This document shows, one piece after another, positions 1 through 5,005 of a DNA stretch of 5,005 nucleotides. The position numbers and the translations under genes were made by a program. The notes beneath the pieces were generated by a model. The model saw nothing but the letters and a program-made list of their open reading frames with translations, was not told the origin of the DNA and ran no database searches. Numbering within the stretch: position 1 is the first letter of the stretch; the number at the start of each line of letters is the position of its first letter. This DNA is from Gammaproteobacteria bacterium (GTDB lineage Bacteria; Pseudomonadota; Gammaproteobacteria; UBA5335): the NCBI GenBank assembly GCA_011620145.1, contig WOZT01000262.1:1-5005 (forward strand). Reading direction: 5' to 3'.

Positions 1-82
1 TGCATGGGGCGGCGGCCTTCGATTTCCGGTGCGCCCGCCATTGTTGATTCTCATCAATCATCGATCCCAGAGGACTATATCC
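1..82 (+). other. pstS upstream leader, no identifiable promoter
   Basis: This is the untranslated stretch before pstS as far as the window reaches. It contains the pstS ribosome binding site at its end. I looked for paired Pho-box half-sites (CTGTCAT-like, 11 bases apart) and for a -35/-10 pair and found nothing convincing. The only similarity is an isolated TTCTCAT at 48-54 with no partner. The pstS reading frame is open back to the left edge, so coding sequence here cannot be fully excluded, but the signal peptide after position 83 argues against it. Confidence 0.5.
69..74 (+). promoter_or_regulatory. Ribosome binding site of pstS
   Basis: AGAGGA lies 8 bases before the ATG at 83, an ideal Shine-Dalgarno spacing. 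It supports that ATG over the in-frame GTG at 29, which has no such element and would place 18 extra residues before a standard signal peptide. Confidence 0.8.
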
Positions 83-1123
83 ATGCGCAAGATGATCAGT
101 TGTCTCGCCCTCGCCACCGTGGCCACCCTGGCCGCACCCATGGCGGCCCAGGCCCGGGACTACATCAGTGCCGTCGGCTCTTCCACGGTCTATCCGTTCA
201 GCACCGTGGTGGCCGAGCAGTTCGGCAAGAGCGGTAAATTCAAGACCCCCAAGGTGGAGTCCACCGGCACCGGTGGCGGCTTCAAGCTGTTCTGTGGTGG
301 CGTTGGCGTCGAGCATCCCGATATCTCCAATGCCTCGCGTGCCATCAAGCCTTCCGAAAAGGAAGATTGCGCCAAGAATGGGGTGAAGGACATCGTCGAA
401 ATCAAGATCGGCTTTGATGGCATCGTGCTGGCGCAAAACAAGACGGCCAAGACTTTGGAGCTTGATCTCAAGCAGCTCTATTTGGCATTGGCCAAGAACG
501 TGCCTGATCCCAAGGGTGGCGACAAACTGGTGGCCAATCCCTACAAGATGTGGAGCGACATCGATCCCAGCCTGCCCAAGCAGAAGATCGAAGTGCTGGG
601 CCCACCGCCCACCTCAGGCACACGCGACGCCCTTGTGGAACTGGGCATGGAAGGAGGCTGCAAAAGCTTCTCTTTCCTGAAAGAAATGAAGGAAAAGGAC
701 GAGAAGGCCTTCAAGCAGGCCTGCGATACGATGCGTGAGGACGGCGCCTTCATCGAGGCCGGCGAAAACGACAACCTGATCGTCCAGAAGTTGGGCGCCA
801 ACAAGGATGCCTACGGCATCTTCGGCTACAGCTTCCTGGAGGAAAACATGGCCACGGTGAAGCCGGCGATCATCGGCGGTTCCCGCCCCACCTATGAGGC
901 GATCTCCAGCGGCTCCTACCCGCTGTCGCGTCCCCTGTTCATCTATGTCAAGAAGGCCCATGCCGGCGTGATTCCGGGGATTCCGGAATTCCTGGCGGAG
1001 TTCACCAGCGATAAGGCCTTCGGACCCGAGGGCTATCTGGCCGACCGGGGTCTGGTTGCCCTGCCGGATGCGGAGCGTAAGCAGTCCGTTGAAATTGCCA
1101 AGAAGCTGGTGACCTTGAAGTAA
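83..1123 (+). CDS. pstS: Phosphate ABC transporter, periplasmic phosphate-binding protein PstS
   Basis: The product is 346 residues, the usual size for PstS. It binds inorganic phosphate in the periplasm and passes it to the PstC-PstA permease. Residues 1-24 form a Sec signal peptide: a basic MRK start, a hydrophobic core, and an AQA site with predicted cleavage after Ala24. Binding-site motifs follow in family order: GSSTVYPF at 32-39, STGTGGGFK at 60-68, DISNASR at 80-86, FDG at 111-113 and TSGTRD at 177-182. The anion-binding residues are expected in SST, the DISNASR loop and SGTR. Four cysteines of the mature protein (71, 96, 193, 214) could form two disulfides, which is inference. It is first in the pst operon and is separated from pstC by a strong hairpin, consistent with higher expression of the binding protein. 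The ATG at 83 is chosen for its Shine-Dalgarno and signal peptide. PhoB control is expected from family knowledge, but no Pho box is visible here. Confidence 0.97.
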   Translation: MRKMISCLALATVATLAAPMAAQARDYISAVGSSTVYPFSTVVAEQFGKSGKFKTPKVESTGTGGGFKLFCGGVGVEHPDISNASRAIKPSEKEDCAKNGVKDIVEIKIGFDGIVLAQNKTAKTLELDLKQLYLALAKNVPDPKGGDKLVANPYKMWSDIDPSLPKQKIEVLGPPPTSGTRDALVELGMEGGCKSFSFLKEMKEKDEKAFKQACDTMREDGAFIEAGENDNLIVQKLGANKDAYGIFGYSFLEENMATVKPAIIGGSRPTYEAISSGSYPLSRPLFIYVKKAHAGVIPGIPEFLAEFTSDKAFGPEGYLADRGLVALPDAERKQSVEIAKKLVTLK

Positions 1124-1133
1124 TCCTGTCCAT

Positions 1134-1163
1134 CGGGGGGGTAGGGATTGAACCTGCCCCCCG
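1134..1163 (+). promoter_or_regulatory. Strong stem-loop between pstS and pstC
   Basis: CGGGGGG at 1134-1140 pairs with CCCCCCG at 1157-1163 (7 bp). After one bulged G at 1141, TAGG at 1142-1145 pairs with CCTG at 1153-1156 (including one T-G wobble), leaving the 7-base loop GATTGAA. No T-tract follows, so it is not a typical intrinsic terminator. It starts 11 bases after the pstS stop. Its likely role, by analogy with other binding-protein operons, is to stabilise the 3' end of a pstS message or reduce read-through into pstC. That role is inference; the base pairing is seen directly. Confidence 0.65.
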
Positions 1164-1173
1164 CAGCTTGCGG
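1161..1173 (+). promoter_or_regulatory. Small hairpin upstream of the pstC start, overlapping the larger stem
   Basis: CCGCA at 1161-1165 and TGCGG at 1169-1173 are a perfect inverted repeat around the loop GCT. Bases 1161-1163 also belong to the 3' arm of the larger stem-loop, so the two structures cannot both form completely. The 3' arm ends 9 bases before the pstC ATG, where a Shine-Dalgarno would normally lie. The stem is short and could be chance in GC-rich DNA. Confidence 0.35.
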
Positions 1174-1182
1174 TATGGCGCC

Positions 1183-2565
1183 ATGAATCAGCTCATTTTG
1201 ATTTTTGTTCTGCTCCTCTTGAGCCTGGCGGCCTATCAGATGGGTCGGCGGCGTGCGTACGGACTAGTGGATGGCCAGTTGCGCAAGCTGCATTCCCTGC
1301 CGGTTTATTACGGGCTCTATGCGGCGATGTGGTGCCTGTTGCCGGCCTTGCTGGTGTTGATCGCCTGGACTGCGTTTGACGGCGCGATTATCTCTCATCT
1401 GGTGGTGGGCCAGCTTCCCGAATCCCTGCACGGCGCTGATGCCGGCAGCATCAATCTCTTGCTCAACGACATCCGCAATGTGCGGATGGGCCTGGTTCCC
1501 CCGGAGAGCGCCGATCCGGTCGTGGTGGCCGCGGCGCAGCATTGGGACCACTTGCAACGCATTGGTTACGCCGCCCTGGCGGTGGTGGTCCTGATTCTGG
1601 CTGTGCTCGGGGCGATATTCACCCTGACTCGCATTCATCCCCAGCAGCGCGCTCGCAACGCGGTGGAACGGTTGGTGCTGGTCATGATGATGGCGGCCGC
1701 CAGTGTGGCCGTACTCACGACCGTGGGGATCGTGTTGTCGGTGCTGTTCGAATCGATCCTGTTTTTCCGACTGGTGCCGGTGACTGAATTTCTCTTTGGA
1801 ACCTCGTGGAGCCCCCAGATGGCCATGCGGGCCGACCAGGTCGGCTCTTCCGGGGCCTTCGGGGCCGTCCCGATCTTCGTCGGCACGGCGCTGATTTCGG
1901 CCATTGCCATGGTGGTGGCGGTGCCGATTGGCCTGTTGTCGGCCATCTATCTTTCCGAATACGCAGCTCCCGCCTTCCGCTCGGTGGCCAAGCCCTTGCT
2001 GGAGGTGCTGGCCGGAATTCCGACGGTGGTCTACGGGGTGTTCGCCGTGCTGGTGGTGGCGCCGGCCATCCGTTCCTGGGGCATGAGTCTGGGCCTGGAC
2101 GTGGCCTCCGAGAGCGCGCTGGCGGCGGGGCTGGTGATGGGGGTGATGATCATCCCCTTTGTCTCCTCTTTGTCGGATGATGTCATCAACGCCGTGCCGC
2201 AATCCTTGCGGGACGGGGCGTACGCGCTCGGCGCTACGCCTTCGGAAACGACCCGCAAGGTGGTGCTACCCGCCGCCCTGCCCGGCATCGTGGGCAGCAT
2301 CATGCTGGCCATTTCGCGGGCCATCGGGGAGACCATGATCGTGGTCATGGCGGCGGGCTTGTCGGCCAATCTAAGCTTCAATCCACTGGAGTCGGTGACC
2401 ACGGTAACGGTGCAGATCGTGACCCTGTTGACGGGTGACCAGGAGTTCGACAGCCCCAAGACCCTGGCGGCCTTCGCCCTGGGGCTGCTGCTGTTCCTGG
2501 TGACCCTGGGGCTCAACGTGATTGCCCTGCGGGTGGTCAACAAGTATCGGGAACAATATGAGTAA
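1183..2565 (+). CDS. pstC: Phosphate ABC transporter permease PstC (long form)
   Basis: This 460-residue inner-membrane protein forms the phosphate channel together with PstA. The C-terminal permease core has hydrophobic segments near 165-195, 229-256, 271-295, 312-330, 369-391 and 428-450. Its cytoplasmic coupling (EAA-type) loop at 343-370 (RDGAYALGAT, then VLPAALPGI) is where PstB docks. E. coli PstC is about 319 residues. The extra length is an N-terminal extension of about 160 residues with three hydrophobic segments (3-18, 42-65, 128-149) and a loop at 66-127. The basic stretches at 21-36 and 150-163 place that loop in the periplasm by the positive-inside rule. The extension matches the long PstC type known from Proteobacteria (Pfam DUF3708, from memory). 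The ATG at 1183 is preferred because it begins the first hydrophobic helix directly. An in-frame TTG at 1168 adds only five residues. Neither start has a clear Shine-Dalgarno. The 3' end overlaps pstA. Confidence 0.96.
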   Translation: MNQLILIFVLLLLSLAAYQMGRRRAYGLVDGQLRKLHSLPVYYGLYAAMWCLLPALLVLIAWTAFDGAIISHLVVGQLPESLHGADAGSINLLLNDIRNVRMGLVPPESADPVVVAAAQHWDHLQRIGYAALAVVVLILAVLGAIFTLTRIHPQQRARNAVERLVLVMMMAAASVAVLTTVGIVLSVLFESILFFRLVPVTEFLFGTSWSPQMAMRADQVGSSGAFGAVPIFVGTALISAIAMVVAVPIGLLSAIYLSEYAAPAFRSVAKPLLEVLAGIPTVVYGVFAVLVVAPAIRSWGMSLGLDVASESALAAGLVMGVMIIPFVSSLSDDVINAVPQSLRDGAYALGATPSETTRKVVLPAALPGIVGSIMLAISRAIGETMIVVMAAGLSANLSFNPLESVTTVTVQIVTLLTGDQEFDSPKTLAAFALGLLLFLVTLGLNVIALRVVNKYREQYE

Positions 2566-3856
2566 CCAGACCCTCCCCTTGCCACGCCCCGTCGATGTCA
2601 TCAACACGGGCCTTGGCCGCCGCCGCGCGGCAGAACGCCGCTTCCGGCTCTACGGTGTGGCAGCCATCACGCTGGCCTTGATCTTCTTGGTGCTGTTGTT
2701 CATCAGCATCATCGGCAAGGGCTATACAGCCTTCTGGCAGACCCAGATCCAGATGGAGGCGACGCTTGCCCCCGAGCTGCTGGACATCGCCGATCCGGCC
2801 GATCGCAATCAGGTGATGGCGGCCAATTACGGCGCCGTCATGAAGGCTGCGCTGCGCCAGGCGTTCCCCGAGGTATCGGGCCGCGCCGAACAGCGTCAAC
2901 TGTTCGCGCTGGTGAGCAGTGGGGCGGAGGACGTCCTGCGCCAGCGGCTGCTGGACGACCCGTCTCTGCTGGGCCAAACCGTGAGCCTGTGGGTCCCGGC
3001 GGGTAGCGATATCGACATGGTTCGAAAGGGTCATATCGATCGCAGCCTGCCCGAGAGCGAGCGGCGGGTATCGGACCAGGAATTGGCGTGGATGGATGAG
3101 TTGGCTCAGCAGGGGCGGATCGAACAGCGCTTCAACTGGAACTTCCTCACCGGCGGGGATTCTCGTTCTCCGGAACAGGCCGGCATCTGGGGCGCTGTGG
3201 TGGGTTCTTTCCTCACCCTTGCCGTCACCATGCTGCTGTCCTTTCCGCTGGGCGCGGCCGCTGCAGTCTATCTGGAGGAATTCGCCCCGAAGAACCGGTT
3301 GACGGACATCATCGAGGTGAATATCAACAACCTCGCGGCGGTGCCTTCCATTGTGTTTGGCCTGTTGGGGCTCGCGGTATTCATCAACATTTTTGGCCTG
3401 CCGCGCTCGGCGCCCCTGGTGGGCGGCTTGGTGCTGACCCTGATGACCTTGCCGACCATTATCATCGCGGGCCGGGCGGCGCTGAAATCCGTGCCGCCGT
3501 CCATCCGGGAAGCGGCGCTTGGTGTGGGCGCCTCGCCCTTGCAGACCGTGACCAACCATGTGTTGCCGCTGGCCATGCCGGGCATCCTGACGGGCATGAT
3601 CATCGGCATGGCGCGCGCCCTGGGGGAGACCGCGCCCCTGCTGATGATCGGCATGGTGGCCTTCATCGTCGATGTGCCCAAGGGCATCTTCGATCCGGCC
3701 ACCGCTTTGCCGGTACAAATTTACTTATGGGCCGACAGCCCGGAACTGGGTTTCGCCGAGCGCACCTCGGCGGCCATTATGGTGCTGCTGGTTTTTCTGC
3801 TCAGCATGAATGCGTTGGCCGTGATTCTGCGGCGGCGGTTCGAGCGTCGCTGGTGA
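2558..3856 (+). CDS. pstA: Phosphate ABC transporter permease PstA (long form)
   Basis: This 432-residue inner-membrane protein is the second half of the phosphate channel. The N-terminus is cytoplasmic and basic ([10 protein letters not shown] at 21-30), followed by a membrane segment at about 33-53. A large hydrophilic domain at about 54-208 is predicted to be periplasmic. The permease core follows, with hydrophobic segments near 209-237, 256-277, 283-303, 343-366 and 402-425. The coupling loop at 317-346 reads [14 protein letters not shown], then VLPLAMPGI, the classic EAA-G-I-LP pattern that contacts PstB. E. coli PstA is about 296 residues, so most of the excess is the periplasmic insert, which resembles the N-terminal domain of long PstA proteins (Pfam DUF3333, from memory). 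The ATG at 2558 overlaps the end of pstC by 8 bases (ATGAGTAA). A weak GGGA lies 5 bases before it, so translation is probably coupled to pstC. An in-frame TTG at 2522 is less likely. Confidence 0.96.
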   Translation: MSNQTLPLPRPVDVINTGLGRRRAAERRFRLYGVAAITLALIFLVLLFISIIGKGYTAFWQTQIQMEATLAPELLDIADPADRNQVMAANYGAVMKAALRQAFPEVSGRAEQRQLFALVSSGAEDVLRQRLLDDPSLLGQTVSLWVPAGSDIDMVRKGHIDRSLPESERRVSDQELAWMDELAQQGRIEQRFNWNFLTGGDSRSPEQAGIWGAVVGSFLTLAVTMLLSFPLGAAAAVYLEEFAPKNRLTDIIEVNINNLAAVPSIVFGLLGLAVFINIFGLPRSAPLVGGLVLTLMTLPTIIIAGRAALKSVPPSIREAALGVGASPLQTVTNHVLPLAMPGILTGMIIGMARALGETAPLLMIGMVAFIVDVPKGIFDPATALPVQIYLWADSPELGFAERTSAAIMVLLVFLLSMNALAVILRRRFERRW

Positions 3857-3873
3857 TAGACTTACGCCCCCTC

Positions 3874-3878
3874 GGGAG
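3874..3878 (+). promoter_or_regulatory. Ribosome binding site of pstB
   Basis: GGGAG lies 9 bases before the ATG at 3888 and 6 bases before the in-frame GTG at 3885. It excludes the in-frame ATG at 3900, which is 21 bases away, as the main start. It also stands 4 bases before an out-of-frame ATG-TGA pair at 3883-3888. Confidence 0.65.
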
Positions 3879-3887
3879 ACTGATGTG

Positions 3888-4778
3888 ATGGAAACTTCCA
3901 TGAATGAAACGCAGCAACAGGCCAAGGAAACTGTTTTCCGGGCGCCCGATCGGGGCGATCTCCAGGCGACGGCGACAGTGGACCGGGAAGTGCGGCGCAC
4001 CGTGGGTGAGGCGCGGGTCGCCGATCCCCGCATTCGCTGCAATGACATCAATGTCTACTATGGCACTGCTCAGGCCATCAAGAATGTCAACCTGGATGTG
4101 GGGCGCAACGAGGTGCTGGCCATGATCGGCCCGTCCGGCTGCGGCAAGAGCACCTTCCTGCGTTGCCTGAACCGGATGAACGACACCATCGACGGCTGCC
4201 GCGTGACCGGCGACATCCTGTTGGACGAGCGCAACATCAATGCCAAGGAAATCGATGTGGTGCCCTTGCGGGCCCAGGTCGGCATGGTGTTCCAGAAGCC
4301 CAATCCCTTCCCCAAGTCGATCTGGGAAAACGTGGCTTTTGGCCCGCGCATCCATGGCCTGGCACGTAGCCGCGCCCAACTCGATGAAGTGGTGGAGTCC
4401 AGCCTGCGCCGCGCCGGCCTGTGGGATGAGGTGAAGGATCGCCTGGACAAGCCGGGCACCGGCCTGTCGGGTGGCCAACAACAGCGCCTGTGCATCGCCC
4501 GGACCATCGCCGTCCAGCCGGAGGTCATCCTGATGGACGAGCCCTGTTCGGCGCTGGATCCCATCTCCACCGCCAAGATCGAGGAGCTGATCGACGAACT
4601 GCGCCAGCAATTCTCGATCTGCATCGTGACCCATTCCATGCAGCAGGCCGCCCGAGTGTCCCAGCGCACGGCCTATTTCCATCTGGGCGACCTGATCGAG
4701 GTCGGCAATACCGAGCAGATCTTCACCAACCCCAATCACAAGCTGACCGAGGACTATATCACCGGTCGGTTTGGCTGA
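3888..4778 (+). CDS. pstB: Phosphate ABC transporter ATP-binding protein PstB
   Basis: The product is a 296-residue cytoplasmic ATPase that dimerises under PstC-PstA and powers phosphate import. All nucleotide-binding motifs are intact: Walker [10 protein letters not shown] at 81-89, Q-loop FQKPNPFP from 135 (Gln136), signature LSGGQQQ at 193-199, Walker B VILMDEP at 213-219 with catalytic Glu218, D-loop SALD at 221-224 and H-loop His249. [11 protein letters not shown] after the Q-loop, CSALDP and the ending EDYITGRFG are typical of PstB and separate it from other ABC importers. The ABC domain starts near residue 48. The preceding segment is hydrophilic and makes the protein about 40 residues longer than the 257-residue E. 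coli PstB. No function is assigned to it. GTG 3885, ATG 3888 and ATG 3900 are in-frame start options; 3888 fits the ribosome binding site best. It lies 31 bases after pstA and is presumably on the same transcript. Confidence 0.98.
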   Translation: METSMNETQQQAKETVFRAPDRGDLQATATVDREVRRTVGEARVADPRIRCNDINVYYGTAQAIKNVNLDVGRNEVLAMIGPSGCGKSTFLRCLNRMNDTIDGCRVTGDILLDERNINAKEIDVVPLRAQVGMVFQKPNPFPKSIWENVAFGPRIHGLARSRAQLDEVVESSLRRAGLWDEVKDRLDKPGTGLSGGQQQRLCIARTIAVQPEVILMDEPCSALDPISTAKIEELIDELRQQFSICIVTHSMQQAARVSQRTAYFHLGDLIEVGNTEQIFTNPNHKLTEDYITGRFG

Positions 4779-4834
4779 TGAAGGGCCGCAGTGTGGGCCA
4801 GCTAGTTGCGATCAGGGGAGGAAACAGGCCATGA
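4778..4834 (+). other. 18-codon ORF bridging pstB and phoU (candidate leader peptide)
   Basis: An ATG at 4778 overlaps the pstB stop (TGATG), and the reading frame runs for 18 codons as [18 protein letters not shown]. It stops at a TGA that overlaps the phoU ATG (ATGA). It fills the whole 52-base gap. No Shine-Dalgarno precedes it, so translation would need re-initiation by ribosomes leaving pstB. It may be chance, and the phoU ribosome binding site lies inside it. It is listed as an observation, not as a demonstrated gene. Confidence 0.2.
4817..4822 (+). promoter_or_regulatory. Ribosome binding site of phoU
   Basis: GGAGGA, within the longer AGGGGAGGA run at 4814-4822, lies 8 bases before the ATG at 4831. 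It is the best Shine-Dalgarno in the window and fixes the phoU start. Confidence 0.85.
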
Positions 4835-5005
4835 GCCCCAGCCTCGAAGGTCATACGGTCCGGCGTTACGATGGCGAGCTCAATCATCTTCATCTGCGGG
4901 TGCTGGAGTTGGGCGGACTGGCCCTGCATCAGACCCGCAACGCGCTGGCGGCCCTGCAGGACCGCGATGCCCACGTCGCCCGCTCGGTGATCCACCGCGA
5001 ATGGG
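4831..5005 (+). CDS. phoU: Phosphate signalling regulator PhoU (5' part only)
   Basis: Only the first 58 complete codons are present; the gene runs off the right edge (PhoU proteins are usually about 230 residues). The visible part begins MSPSLEGHTVRRYDGELN and continues as an amphipathic helical segment (HLRVLELGGLALHQTRNAL, then RDAHVARSVI). This matches the first helices of the PhoU three-helix-bundle fold: an early F/Y-x-x-E-L motif, a -MGG-like LGGLA stretch, and a D-x-x-x-A-x-x-V-I pattern. PhoU is a cytoplasmic peripheral protein that links the Pst transporter to the PhoR kinase and keeps the Pho regulon off when phosphate is sufficient. Placement directly after pstB is the standard arrangement. 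The metal-binding E/D-x-x-x-D motifs of PhoU lie mostly beyond the window, so their integrity cannot be judged. Confidence 0.9.
   Translation, partial: MSPSLEGHTVRRYDGELNHLHLRVLELGGLALHQTRNALAALQDRDAHVARSVIHREW

Noticed and set aside
4..41. Imperfect inverted repeat ATGGGGCGG / GCGCCCGCCAT near the left edge
   Set aside because: Pairing needs two bulges in a short GC-rich stem, there is no T-tract, and the context to the left is missing.
37..65. Possible Pho box upstream of pstS
   Set aside because: TTCTCAT at 48-54 resembles one half-site, but the positions 11 bases to either side do not match, and it is close to the start codon. The real site is probably left of the window.
70..81. 12-base repeat GAGGACTATATC also present at 4749-4760
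   Set aside because: One copy is in the pstS leader and the other encodes part of the conserved PstB ending EDYI. A 12-base match is expected by chance about once in a window of this size.
29..82. Extended pstS start at the GTG at 29
   Set aside because: It would add 18 residues ahead of a complete signal peptide and lacks a Shine-Dalgarno; the ATG at 83 has one at the right distance.
1264..2202. 312-residue open frame on the minus strand
   Set aside because: It is antisense to pstC, with low-complexity His/Arg/Gln composition, a GC-rich shadow frame.
2537..3718. 393-residue open frame on the minus strand
   Set aside because: It lies fully antisense to pstA, is rich in His, Gln, Arg and Gly as expected from the complement of GC-biased codons, and has no recognisable domain.
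3801..4739. 312-residue open frame on the minus strand
   Set aside because: It is antisense to the well-supported pstB gene and has no family features.

Overview
The window holds one operon, all on the + strand: the high-affinity phosphate uptake system in the order pstS, pstC, pstA, pstB, phoU. PhoU is cut by the right edge. The DNA is GC-rich with G/C-biased third codon positions. The proteins belong to the proteobacterial long form of the Pst system, in which both permeases carry large N-terminal extensions and PstS has the GPPPTSGTRD motif. I lean towards an alphaproteobacterium, for example a Rhodospirillales-like organism, but a gammaproteobacterium is possible. No taxonomic marker is present, so this is inference.

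Layout. Positions 1-82 are a leader with a good ribosome binding site before pstS but no Pho box or promoter I can defend; the promoter is probably upstream of the window. pstS (83-1123) encodes the secreted phosphate-binding protein. The 59-base gap that follows holds a strong GC-rich stem-loop and a smaller hairpin sharing bases with its 3' arm. pstC (1183-2565) and pstA (2558-3856) overlap by 8 bases. pstB (3888-4778) follows after 31 bases and phoU (4831 to the edge) after 52 bases.

Function. PstS captures inorganic phosphate in the periplasm and delivers it to the PstC-PstA channel. A PstB dimer hydrolyses ATP to drive import. PhoU links transporter state to the PhoR/PhoB two-component system, repressing the Pho regulon when phosphate is plentiful. 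No phoB or phoR lies in the window.

I found no mobile element, CRISPR array, RNA gene or evidence of an undescribed system. The points most worth a second look are the pstS-pstC hairpin pair, the missing Shine-Dalgarno sequence of pstC, and a run of very short ORFs whose stop codons overlap the start codons of pstC, pstB and phoU. No stretch over 300 bases lacks a gene.
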